A stretch of 64,000 bases of DNA from the NCBI GenBank assembly GCA_049840435.1, contig JASGKY010000032.1, positions 62,001 through 126,000 on the forward strand. The letters run 5' to 3'. Position numbers and translations under genes: made by a program. Under the pieces are notes generated by a model. That model was not told where the DNA came from. It was given only the letters and a program-made list of their open reading frames with translations, and made no database searches. Shown in pieces: positions 10,104 through 18,232 of this stretch; the first letter of the stretch is position 1; every line of letters begins with the position of its first letter. The DNA is from JADLHS01 sp049840435. Its GTDB lineage: Bacteria; Verrucomicrobiota; Verrucomicrobiia; Limisphaerales; JADLHS01.

Positions 10104-11264
10104 ATGCATTCCTTCTCTGACCTCGCCAACACGATTCTGCAAGGGCTACTCGTCCTCGGCTTCTGGACCGTCTGTTGGTTGCTCCCGGCGGTATTCTTGC
10201 TGCTGTTGCTGGACTCAACCGTTGGCAAACGCCTCCGTGGGCAGGAAACGTCCGGACTGTTCCTGGATCTCTTGGAATCCATCCTCGACTGTGGTGCGCC
10301 CATCGAGGAAACCCTCGTCGCCATCACAGACAAACGGGAACTAAAGCCTGCCGAAAAATTCCGGCAACTCGGGGCCAAGCTCCGCACCGGCCAACGCCTT
10401 AGCGAAGCACTGGCGGAAATCCCCGGCCTGCTGCCCCCGAAAATCATCGCGATGCTCTGCGCAGGTGAACGGATCGGCGACCTGCGCAAAGTCCTCCCCG
10501 CCTGCCGCCGCCTTGCTGGCGATAAACGCTCCGAAACCCGGAGTGATATCCAAGCCTTCGGTTGGTACGGCATCATCACCATCCTCATCTCCCTCTGGAT
10601 GTTCATCTTCATCTCCATCCTGATCCTCCCAAAGTTCGTCGAAATCTTTTATGGAATGACCGGTGAACTTCCCCGCGGGCTAGCCTTCCTGAAAGCTTAC
10701 GGCCGGCCACTGATCACGTTTCAATTGCTTACCTTATGCGGCATCGTGCTGGCGTTATTGATTCACGGCGAAGGACATTTCATGAAAAAATGGTTTGGCC
10801 CAGCGGTGGATTGGTTCGCATGCCGCACGCCGTGGAAACGGCGCCGGATGCAACGGGATTTCTCCACCTTGCTTGCGCTCCTCCTTGATGCGCGCGTGCC
10901 GGAAAGCGACGCGGTGCGGTTAGCCGCCGCTTGCGCCGCGAACCAGGCTTTCAAGCGCCGCGCTGAAACCGTCATCGTTAATCTGCAACAAGGTCAGCGG
11001 CTGACCGAAGCGGTACAGGCCCTGGATGACTCCGGTGAATTCCGCTGGCGGCTCACCAACGCCGTGCACGCCGAGGCTGGCTTCCTCCGGGCGTTGACGG
11101 GGTGGTGCGAATCGCTGGATGCCCGGGCCTTTCAACAGGAACAGGCTGCGGCACTCACTTTGACCAGCGCGCTAGTGCTGCTGAACGGGCTCTTCGTGAG
11201 CCTGATTGTGCTCACGACATTTGGAGCGCTCATCGCAATTGTCGAGACAGGAATCCTATGGTGA
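10104..11264 (+). CDS. Type II secretion platform protein, GspF family (second copy)
   Basis: 386 residues starting at ATG 10104, 8 nt after the first GspF. It carries LLESILDCGAPIEETLVAI and KLRTGQRLSEALAEIPGLLP in the first bundle, long hydrophobic segments around residues 15-35 and 155-180, a second bundle with ALLLDARVPESDAVRLAA, and a C-terminal membrane helix (LTSALVLLNGLFVSLIVLTT). The T2SF duplicated-domain layout is clear although pairwise similarity to the first copy is low. Its end overlaps the next pseudopilin gene by 7 nt. Two adjacent gspF genes in one operon are unusual for classical T2SS. Confidence 0.82.
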   Translation: MHSFSDLANTILQGLLVLGFWTVCWLLPAVFLLLLLDSTVGKRLRGQETSGLFLDLLESILDCGAPIEETLVAITDKRELKPAEKFRQLGAKLRTGQRLSEALAEIPGLLPPKIIAMLCAGERIGDLRKVLPACRRLAGDKRSETRSDIQAFGWYGIITILISLWMFIFISILILPKFVEIFYGMTGELPRGLAFLKAYGRPLITFQLLTLCGIVLALLIHGEGHFMKKWFGPAVDWFACRTPWKRRRMQRDFSTLLALLLDARVPESDAVRLAAACAANQAFKRRAETVIVNLQQGQRLTEAVQALDDSGEFRWRLTNAVHAEAGFLRALTGWCESLDARAFQQEQAAALTLTSALVLLNGLFVSLIVLTTFGALIAIVETGILW

Positions 11265-11644
11265 TTCGAACCAAACATCCCGCCGTGACCGCCCGGCAGC
11301 AGGGCCTGCTGATGACCGAGGTGATGATTGGCCTCGCCATCATCGGACTGGCCATCTTTCCCCTGGCCTACTCGTTCGCCCAAGAGAGCAAATATCTCCG
11401 CCGCTGCTACGAACGCGCCGTCGCGATGGAAATCGTCGATGGCGAAATGGAAATTATCCGGGCGGGCGGTTGGCGCACTTTCACCAACGGCATGCACATC
11501 CTCAAAACTACCGCCCGCTCGGCGACCAACCTGCCACCTGGCGAATTGCGGCTGACCCTCACGGACAAGCACGCGCGCCTGGAATGGCTACCCGCCAGTT
11601 CAGCGCCCGGCAGTCCGGTCGTGCGGGAGGCAACCTTGCAATGA
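11258..11644 (+). CDS. Pseudopilin, GspI-like
   Basis: 128 residues from ATG 11258, overlapping the gspF stop. It has a prepilin N-terminus: a basic leader ending in RQQG, then LLMTEVMIGLAIIGLAIFPL with Glu at the +5 position after the presumed cleavage. After the helix comes a short globular part with EIVDGEMEIIRAGGW, reminiscent of minor pseudopilins of the GspI/V class. It would be processed by a prepilin peptidase (not in this window) and sit in the pseudopilus tip. The subtype is inferred from order (I-J-K) as much as from sequence. Confidence 0.75.
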   Translation: MVIRTKHPAVTARQQGLLMTEVMIGLAIIGLAIFPLAYSFAQESKYLRRCYERAVAMEIVDGEMEIIRAGGWRTFTNGMHILKTTARSATNLPPGELRLTLTDKHARLEWLPASSAPGSPVVREATLQ

Positions 11645-12153
11645 ACCTGTCACTTGATCCAACTGCCGTCCGGCGCCAAACGCGCGCCGCTGCAACCCTC
11701 ATCGAATGCTTGGTCTATATCGGGGTTCTGGCCACGTTGTTAGGCGTTTCCACGAGCGCCTTTTACCGGTGTTACGAACACATGCGCTCCCTGCGCCGCA
11801 ACGCAGATGATATCACCCGCGTTCTCCACCTCGGCGAACTCTGGCGTAACGATGTCCGCCACGCCATCCAACCACCTGCGCTGGATGCGACCACGCAGAT
11901 CCTGCACATCATACACAAGGACGGCGTGGTTGATTATTGTTTCGCCGAAGATCAGGTCAGCCGGCGCACTACCGCCGCCGCACCGTGGAGCAGCGTCCTC
12001 ACCAACCTCAATCAATCCCAGATTCGTTTGGAACAACAAAACGGCGTCGCAGCCTGGCGTTGGGAACTGGAATTGAAACCGCTGCGCAAACCAGCCCGTG
12101 TACCGCCGCTGTTCACATTCACCGCCGTTCCCGAATCCCCCGCTGCACCATGA
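11641..12153 (+). CDS. Pseudopilin, GspJ-like
   Basis: 170 residues starting at ATG 11641 with ATGA overlap on the previous gene. The leader ends RQTRAA, followed by ATLIECLVYIGVLATLLGVS, a prepilin helix with the conserved Glu. The globular part includes LGELWRNDVRHAI and an antiparallel strand-rich C-terminus, similar in outline to GspJ-type minor pseudopilins that measure and modify the pseudopilus tip. It overlaps the next small gene by 4 nt. The subtype assignment is moderate. Confidence 0.72.
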   Translation: MNLSLDPTAVRRQTRAAATLIECLVYIGVLATLLGVSTSAFYRCYEHMRSLRRNADDITRVLHLGELWRNDVRHAIQPPALDATTQILHIIHKDGVVDYCFAEDQVSRRTTAAAPWSSVLTNLNQSQIRLEQQNGVAAWRWELELKPLRKPARVPPLFTFTAVPESPAAP

Positions 12154-12323
12154 AAACCACCCTCAGCCGTCGCCCCCGCCAAAACGGATTCCTGGTCATC
12201 GCCCTGATCACCATCCTGGGGCTGATGTCTCTCTATGTGACCACCAACCTCCGCACACTGTCTGTCCTAAAGCGGGAGCTGCGATTGATTGAGTCTCAGC
12301 AAATGCAGCACTGGCTGAAATAA
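12150..12323 (+). CDS. Small pseudopilin-like membrane protein (minimal GspK-like)
   Basis: A 57-residue frame starting at ATG 12150, overlapping the GspJ-like stop by 4 nt. After a basic leader (RRPRQNG) comes FLVIALITILGLMSLYVTTN, a prepilin-type helix that lacks the +5 Glu, as is characteristic of GspK. It then stops after a short amphipathic tail. Full GspK is about 300 residues, so this is either a stripped-down version with only the helix or a truncated gene. The tight overlap and correct signal argue that it is translated. It is the last gene of the cluster; no secretin (GspD) or GspC/L/M genes accompany it here. Confidence 0.6.
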   Translation: MKTTLSRRPRQNGFLVIALITILGLMSLYVTTNLRTLSVLKRELRLIESQQMQHWLK

Positions 12324-12392
12324 CGAACTATTCCCCGGAGCCAAATTTCCACTTTGTTTTCCCGGTTCTTCGCTTAATCTCCGGGCGACAAA

Positions 12393-13803
12393 ATGCGGTT
12401 CCCAGTTTCTTTATACGCTGTCGCGCTCCGTGCAGGAGTTTACACCGCTTGATCCCCGGGCAAAAGAGTGGGGATGTATTGCTGTGGACCGACTGTCTGA
12501 TGACTTCGCGCACATCGGCAACTTGGCGCGACGTTCTTCGTTCGACGACCTCGTTCGCCGCTACCTGGACCCTTTCGCGGTTACCAGCGTGAACCACGTC
12601 ATGAACATCACCGATGTGGAGGACAAGATCATCCGCCGCGTCCGCGAAACCAAGACCACCCTGCGCGAGTTCACCAGCAAATACGAAGCCGCCTTCTTCG
12701 ACGATATGAAAGCGCTCGGCTGCCATTTGCCGAACATCACGCCGCGCGCGACGGAATACATCACCGACATCATCACGCTCATCGAGAAGCTCATCGCCCG
12801 CGGCATCGCCTACAAAGCGAACGATGGCTCGGTTTATTTCAGCATCGAGAAATATCGCGGCTGCGGCTGCAACTACGGTCAGCTCCAGAAGTTAAACTTC
12901 GACGAGATGCGCGTCGGCGAACGCGTTTCCTCGGATGAATACGAAAAGGAATCCGTCGCTGACTTCGCACTCTGGAAAGCCTTCGTGCCCGACGACGGCG
13001 AAGTGACTTGGGACAGCCCTTGGGGCAAAGGCCGCCCCGGCTGGCACATCGAGTGTTCCGCCATGAGCATGAAAGTGCTCGGCGAAAGCTTTGACCTGCA
13101 TCTTGGCGGCGAAGATCTCAAGTTCCCGCATCACGAGGACGAAATCGCCCAGAGCGAAGGCGCAACCGGCAAACCCTTCGTGAAATACTGGCTGCACGGC
13201 GCATTCCTGCTTGTGGAAGGCAAGAAGATGAGCAAGAGCCTCGGCAATTTCTTCACGCTGCGCGATCTGTTGGCGAAGGGTTTCACGGGCCGCGAAGTCC
13301 GTTACCTCCTGCTCTCCGCACACTATCGCGGCACGTTCAACTTTACGATTGATGGACTAACCGGCGCCCGCACAGCCTTGGCGCGGATTGACGAATGTGT
13401 CGGCAAACTGCGCGCCTTTGGTCCGGCTGCGGCCAATGCCCCGCAATCTGATCTCGTCACTCGCTTCACTGCCGCGCTAGATGACGACCTGAACATCTCA
13501 GCCGCATGGGCCGCTATTTTTGACTGGGTCACAGAGACCAACAAACGTCTGGCGGATAGTTCTTTTGCTCCAGAAGCGGCCGCAGCCGCTCTGGCAGTCT
13601 GGGAACAGGTCAATTCCGTTTTGGGAATCGGCGCTGCGGCTGAAACAGAAGCGCCCACTGAAATTGTCGCCCTACTCGAAGCCCGCCAAGCCGCGCGTAA
13701 AGCGAAAGACTTCAAACGCAGCGATGAGATTCGTGATGAATTGAAAGCCAAAGGCTGGGTCGTCGAGGATTCACCCAAAGGTCCGAAGCTCAAAAAACTT
13801 TGA
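12393..13803 (+). CDS. cysS: Cysteinyl-tRNA synthetase, N-terminal region scrambled by a cluster of indels
   Basis: From about 12545 onward the frame is an intact CysRS: NITDVEDKII, WHIECSAMS, HHEDEIAQSE, the KMSKS loop KKMSKSLGN and an anticodon-binding C-terminus. Upstream, the uninterrupted frame (GTG 12430) reads nonsense where the zinc-binding MYCCGPTVYDFAHIGN block should be. That block is present but spread over two frames: VGMYCCGPTV lies in another frame at 12468-12497 and DFAHIGN returns at 12502. Removing an extra C near 12402, adding a base near 12457, removing a G at 12499 and three single bases within 12523-12541 restores a canonical 468-residue enzyme from ATG 12393. CysRS is essential, so this is almost certainly a low-quality patch. 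Four nucleotides separate it from tmk. Confidence 0.88.
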
Positions 13804-13807
13804 TCGC

Positions 13808-14458
13808 GTGAAGGGACTATTCATCACATTTGAAGGCAACGAAGGCGCGGGCAAAAGCACGCAGTTGCCGCTGCTGGTCGAGCGACTGAAGGATTGGGGG
13901 CACACCGTTAAAGTCTTCCGTGAACCCGGCGGCACGCCCATCGGCGAGGAAATCCGCCACACGCTGAAGCACAGCAACGCCAATCACGCGATGACGCGCG
14001 AAGCCGAGTTGTTGCTGATGAATGCCAGTCGCGCTCAACTGGTTCGCGAAGTCATCCGCCCGGCCTTGGCGCGCGGCGAGATCATCGTGTGCGATCGTTT
14101 CTACGATTCCACCACTGCTTACCAAGGCTATGGTCGCCAGATCGATCTGCAGACGGTGAAGAGCATCATTGATCTCGCGGTCGGGGATACTCGTCCGGAT
14201 CTGACGCTATTTCTCAAAGTTCCCCAAGCCGTCAGCGAAGAACGGCAGCGTTCCCGCCAATCCACGATGCCCTTCATCCGCGATCGCATGGAGGAAGCCG
14301 ACCGTGCCTTCTTCGAGCGCGTCGCCAAGGGTTACGACGAAATTGCCGCCGCCCATCCCGACCGCATCAAGATCATCAACGCTGCTGGCTCGGTAGAGGA
14401 AGTGCAAGCCGCCATCTGGCGCGTGGTTGCCCCACTCGCTGCCACGCTCGCCGCGTAG
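13808..14458 (+). CDS. tmk: Thymidylate kinase
   Basis: 216 residues with a GTG start at 13808, 4 nt after the cysS stop, so probably co-transcribed. P-loop FEGNEGAGKST (residues 8-18), the DR(F/Y) motif in CDRFYDSTTAYQG and the C-terminal LID region with RQRSRQS are all in place. It phosphorylates dTMP to dTDP in the cytoplasm for DNA synthesis. Length is normal for the family (about 210 residues) and no irregularity is visible. Confidence 0.95.
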   Translation: MKGLFITFEGNEGAGKSTQLPLLVERLKDWGHTVKVFREPGGTPIGEEIRHTLKHSNANHAMTREAELLLMNASRAQLVREVIRPALARGEIIVCDRFYDSTTAYQGYGRQIDLQTVKSIIDLAVGDTRPDLTLFLKVPQAVSEERQRSRQSTMPFIRDRMEEADRAFFERVAKGYDEIAAAHPDRIKIINAAGSVEEVQAAIWRVVAPLAATLAA

Positions 14459-14533
14459 GATTTTGCGCCGGACCACGGAGCAATCGCTAAAGCTGCGCCC
14501 CACCTCGCCGATGTACCACGTGTGGCCAGAATC

Positions 14534-14842
14534 ATGGTATCGCTCTGCTTTGCACTAATGCTTTTCGGCTGTAGCCGCGAAGTGCGCATGGCCAAACCAG
14601 AAGATCCACAGGGGCGTTACCGTGAACAAATCGCCGCTGCCCGGCGGTTGCTGGAACAGAAGGAGTCCTGGACCGACCGCGCCGAATGGGAAGTCATCAA
14701 AACCAGCTCCGGCTGGCGAGTCGTTGCCTGGCGTATTGAGCATCCGGATCGCAAGGGTCCGGAACGTTATTTGCCCTGGGGCTATTCAGAAATTGAATTG
14801 GACGGGCGAATGACTACGGTCAGTTATCGCCGCAAAGGTTGA
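14534..14842 (+). CDS. Small lipoprotein of unknown function
   Basis: 102 residues from ATG 14534; the frame also allows a GTG at 14522. MVSLCFALMLFGC is a short signal peptide with a lipobox (LFGC), so the protein is probably lipid-anchored after Cys13. The mature part is charged, with a coiled-coil-prone segment (YREQIAAARRLLEQKE) and a C-terminal strand-rich part (SGWRVVAWRIEHP, LPWGYSEIELDG). I do not recognise a family. It lies downstream of cysS-tmk but with about 75 nt spacing, so operon membership is uncertain. Confidence 0.6.
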   Translation: MVSLCFALMLFGCSREVRMAKPEDPQGRYREQIAAARRLLEQKESWTDRAEWEVIKTSSGWRVVAWRIEHPDRKGPERYLPWGYSEIELDGRMTTVSYRRKG

Positions 14843-14929
14843 ACAATCTTTCACAACAGTCCGACGGGATTGCTGGTTGCCGAAGCAAAAAATCCGGGTA
14901 AGGTTCTTCCAGACAGCCGAGGTGAATGT

Positions 14930-15262
14930 ATGATTGACGAAACCATCAAACAGATTGAAGCCCGGATTCAGAACGCCGACACCCTCCCACCCGAGCGCCG
15001 CCGCGAGTTGCTTGACCTCCTCACAAAGTTGAAAGCCGAGACGGGCGAACTCGCCAAGACGCACACCGAACAGGCCCAGAGCATCGTGGGTTTCACCCAA
15101 GTCAGTACCTACGAAGCGATGCGCACCGAGCAAGACCCGCAGTTATTGACGCTCTCGACCGAAGGCCTGCGCAAATCTGTCGCCGAGTTTGAACAAACGC
15201 ATCCAAAACTCGCGCAGGTGGTGAACACCATCAGCACCACGCTCTCGAACAGCGGGATTTAA
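14930..15262 (+). CDS. DUF4404-like small protein
   Basis: 110 residues from ATG 14930. The sequence is helical and charged: IKQIEARIQNADTLPPERR, LLDLLTKLKAE, and a C-terminal SVAEFEQTHPKLAQVVNTI ending SNSGI. The FExxHPxLA...GI ending is what I recall of DUF4404 proteins, which are about 90-110 residues and of unknown function. It is probably cytoplasmic, with no signal or membrane segment. It ends 13 nt from the convergent sigma-factor gene. The family match is from memory of the motif pattern. Confidence 0.6.
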   Translation: MIDETIKQIEARIQNADTLPPERRRELLDLLTKLKAETGELAKTHTEQAQSIVGFTQVSTYEAMRTEQDPQLLTLSTEGLRKSVAEFEQTHPKLAQVVNTISTTLSNSGI

Positions 15263-15275
15263 GTAAGAATTTGGT

Positions 15276-16804
15276 TCAAGGCTCGGTTTCCAGGTGAACT
15301 CGATTGCCCGCTGGGTCAACGAGTGTCGTCGTCACAAACGCCACCAATTTCTTTCCATCAAATTGGCGTGCCATCACCACTGTCTGACCGTCCAAGACGC
15401 CAAAGTTGCCCCCCTTCTGGCCTACTCCGAGCATGGATTGCAATGAATCGGTTGTGCCCTCAGTAGGAACCGGTTTGTCTGTCATCTTCATCACAGCCAG
15501 ATATAATGACATCCCTGAACCTCCAAGAAATGTTGGCAACACCTCGACCACGAATCCAGACTCTGTAACCAGACCGGTTAAAAGGTTTGTTTTGACCTCG
15601 GATGAAACCACTTGTGCTTGCCGCCCTGACAGCGTTGTCACCTGCTGGCTTGCCAGCAACGCGGCAGTTTCAGATTCCTCCAAGCGCTTCAAAATTTTCT
15701 CCATCTCCTTCGGTTCAACGATGCCCGGGTTACTGTCCTGGAAGAATTCTAGCGCCTCATCCGTTCCGGTAAATATCCGAGCCCGAACGTTAATCTGCGG
15801 CTCGGCCTTCGCCGCCATTTTTACTGCAACGCCGTTGGTTTCTGCAAGTTTTGCCACCACGTCTTTCTGCTCCGCCAAATCCCGTCGCAGCCGCCCGACT
15901 TCGCCACGCAACCGCAACAGTTCCAACTTTTCCTCCTGCAATTTGTCAGCGGTCCTGCCGAGTTAGTTGTCGGTGTTCCTCCAATCGCCACTACTTGTGC
16001 TCGGCGCAACGCCACATTCTCCTCGCGCAACTGATTCAAGGTGTACTGCTGCCAAGCCACCCCAACCAGCAGCGCCACCGCGCAAGCCGATGGAATCAAC
16101 ACCTTCAACTTTGCAGCTGTCATGAGTCCGCCACCCACACCGGCGCCAGCCAACGTTCCTGCGGTCAGTGCCGTCGAAACAATCGTTCCCGCCAACGCCG
16201 TCGGGGTGGCAAGCACAGCTTGCGCCGTCAAGCCAGCGCCCAAAGCCACCGCAGTTGCACTCACCCCGCGCGACGCCAGAATTCCACGCAATTTGTCCAG
16301 AGCCCGCTCCGCCCGCATCCGTGCCGCATTCTCCGTCAATCCATGCCGGACCCCGATTTGCAGAAACGGCATCCGCTGGAAGTAGCGCTGTAAAATCACC
16401 TCGCGATCCGCTTCCGGCAAAGCGTGCATCGCCTCATCAATCACGGGCTGGAGTTGTTCCCAGTCCAGTTCCACGGCTGGATTTGTGTGGGTTTGTTGCA
16501 TTTGGCTGGCCTCCTGTTCTCGCAACCGCCGCCGCTGTTCGCCCCGCACCATCTTCGCCGCCGCGTAATGCGCACTGGTATAAAGCCAGCCCGCGAGTGA
16601 AGTATGATTCCCCAACGAGCCAGCCTTACGCGCCAGATCAGTGAAAACACTTTGGGTGACCTCCTCAGCGAATTGATGATCGCCTCCGACCTGACGCAAC
16701 GCGGCGGAATAGACCAGATTAAGATGCCGCTGCACTAGTTCGGCAAAGTCCTCCTCAGCCCGGGCGAGAGCGAACCGTTGCAGCAATGCGGAATCGTCTA
16801 GCAT
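15276..16804 (-). CDS. ECF-type sigma factor with membrane segment and secretin-like C-terminal domain, 1-nt frameshift near 15960
   Basis: The N-terminal half is a sigma-70 family protein: region 2 (FAELVQRHLNLVYSAALRQV, AEEVTQSVFTDLARKA) and region 4 (LPEADREVILQRYFQ, ENAARMRAERALDKLR). Start 16804 (MLDDSALLQRF) is preferred because AGGTG lies 7 nt upstream. An Ala/Gly-rich region and a hydrophobic helix (VLIPSACAVALLVGVAW) follow, then a coiled coil (LREENVALRR). The frame breaks near 15960; adding one base continues with LQEEKLELLRLRGEVGRL and a C-terminal domain containing TTLSGRQAQVV, VVEVLPTF and DGQTVVMARQF, which resembles the beta-domain of secretins. The restored length is 509 residues. 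Sigma factors with membrane-anchored extensions occur in Planctomycetes and Verrucomicrobia; the tail may sense an envelope signal. Confidence 0.75.
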
Positions 16805-16852
16805 GTTCATTCACCTACCAGCACCCGCCGGATGCCAAACCGCACAAATATT

Positions 16853-17506
16853 TTACGGAAATCGTTCTTTATCCTCACACGGCTCCAGCTTGGCGATCTG
16901 CGCCATGATCTGGTTCGCGACCTCCTGGTAAATCTCCTTCAGCCGCGTCTTGGAACACGTCTTGGCTTCGGCCCGCAGTTCCGTGAACAGCATCGGCTTG
17001 CCGTATTTGGCCGCGATCTTATGCGGCTTGGGAAACTTTGCGTCCTTGCCATAAGCCTCGAATGTCCCAAACACGCGCACCGGCACGACTGGCGCAGCAG
17101 ACTTGATCACCGTCAACCCGATGCCTGAGCGCGCCGGCTGAAGTTTGCCATCCAACGTCCGCGTGCCTTCGGGAAAGAGAATGATGCCCGCGCCACCCAA
17201 CAGCCGATCCAAAATGATCTTCAACCCTTTCGCGCCGCCGCCATCACGATCCACCGGCACGGCATCCCAATTGCGCAAAACCCAACCGACACCCGGAAAG
17301 CGAAACAGAGATTCCCGTGCGAGATAGCTGATGCCGCGCTCCAGGCCCGTGCCAACAAGCGGTGGATCAATGATGCTGGCGTGATTCGCCGCGAGGATGA
17401 CCGGACCGGACTTCGGCACACGCTCGGCGTTGAACCATTCCGCGCGGCAGTAAACTTTGTAAGCCGTGCGAAAAAACCGCCAGCCGCAGTAATAGACCGG
17501 GTTCAT
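16853..17506 (-). CDS. plsC: 1-acyl-sn-glycerol-3-phosphate acyltransferase
   Basis: 217 residues. The acyltransferase signature is complete: NHASIIDP (NHx4D catalytic block), FRFPGVGWVLRNWDAVPVDR, the phosphate-binding FPEGTRT and VPVRVFGTFEAY. PlsC adds the second acyl chain during phosphatidic acid synthesis at the inner membrane. The start overlaps the cmk stop by 4 nt, giving translational coupling in a tyrA-aroA-cmk-plsC operon. The length is typical. No anomaly. Confidence 0.92.
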   Translation of the reverse strand: MNPVYYCGWRFFRTAYKVYCRAEWFNAERVPKSGPVILAANHASIIDPPLVGTGLERGISYLARESLFRFPGVGWVLRNWDAVPVDRDGGGAKGLKIILDRLLGGAGIILFPEGTRTLDGKLQPARSGIGLTVIKSAAPVVPVRVFGTFEAYGKDAKFPKPHKIAAKYGKPMLFTELRAEAKTCSKTRLKEIYQEVANQIMAQIAKLEPCEDKERFP

Positions 17507-18165
17507 CGTCCGTCGGCTTTCAACCGCTCTTGAATGTCTTTGATCAACAACCCGCTCGTCTGCTCGCTCGTCATATTCGAGTTGTTGATGACCTTGGCGC
17601 CCAGCGCGATCATCAGCGGTGCGGCGGCGCGCTGGCTGTCGCGTTGATCACGGGCAGCGAGATTCTCATTCACGCCCTCGGCGACGCGCCGCTTCGTGCG
17701 CTCTTCGAGATGCGCGTCGAGGTAATACTTGTAGTCCGTCTCGGGGAAAACATTCGTGCCGATGTCGCGGCCTTCCATCACGAGGTTGCCGAACTGGATG
17801 CAATCGCGTTGCGTCTTCTTCATCCACTCGCGCACCTTGGTCACCGCCGCGATCATCGAAACGGCCACGCTCACTTCCACCGTGCGGATTTCTTTCTCGG
17901 GAAAATAACCGTCCACAGTCAGCCGCACTTTGGCGTCCACGACTTCCAGCTTGGTCTTCCACTTGCGACAGGCTGTTGCGACCGCTTTGGCGTCGTGGAA
18001 ATCAATCCGATTGGACAGGCAATACCACGCCAGCGTGCGATACATGGCGCCGGTGTCCACATAGACGTAGCCGAGCGCCTTGGCCACGAACTTGGCGTTG
18101 GTGCTCTTGCCGCTCGCGCTCGTACCGTCAATGGCGATGACGTTTGGATGTTTTTTCAAAATCAA
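17503..18165 (-). CDS. cmk: Cytidylate kinase
   Basis: 220 residues with P-loop IDGTSASGKST (residues 12-22), YVDTGAMYRTLAWYCL, and the conserved MEGRDIGTNVFP. It converts CMP/dCMP to the diphosphates. The only start in position is TTG at 18165; no good ribosome-binding site precedes it, because the palindromic repeat at 18171-18232 ends 5 nt upstream. Translation may therefore depend on coupling with aroA or be weak. It sits between aroA and plsC, an order seen in other bacteria. Confidence 0.92.
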   Translation of the reverse strand: MILKKHPNVIAIDGTSASGKSTNAKFVAKALGYVYVDTGAMYRTLAWYCLSNRIDFHDAKAVATACRKWKTKLEVVDAKVRLTVDGYFPEKEIRTVEVSVAVSMIAAVTKVREWMKKTQRDCIQFGNLVMEGRDIGTNVFPETDYKYYLDAHLEERTKRRVAEGVNENLAARDQRDSQRAAAPLMIALGAKVINNSNMTSEQTSGLLIKDIQERLKADGR

Positions 18166-18170
18166 TTTTC

Positions 18171-18232
18171 TGTAGCGGCGGTCTATGACCGCCGAAATTC
18201 TTCACCAACGGCGCTCACAGAGCGCCGCTACA
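18171..18232. repeat. Palindromic dispersed repeat, copy A (aroA-cmk junction)
   Basis: A 62-bp element with outer arms TGTAGCGGCG (18171-18180) and CGCCGCTACA (18223-18232), and two inner hairpins: GCGGTC-TAT-GACCGC and GGCGCTC-ACAG-AGCGCC. A second copy lies at 51796-51852 with identical outer arms, one changed inner arm and a shorter spacer. It carries no transposase and looks like a REP/MITE-type element. Here it forms the 3' end of aroA (last nine or so codons) and fills the space up to the cmk start codon. Confidence 0.85.

Noticed and set aside
18171..18232. The aroA-cmk palindrome as a rho-independent terminator
   Set aside because: No T-run follows on either strand, the same element occurs inside rnpB, and it lies within an operon whose downstream genes are essential.
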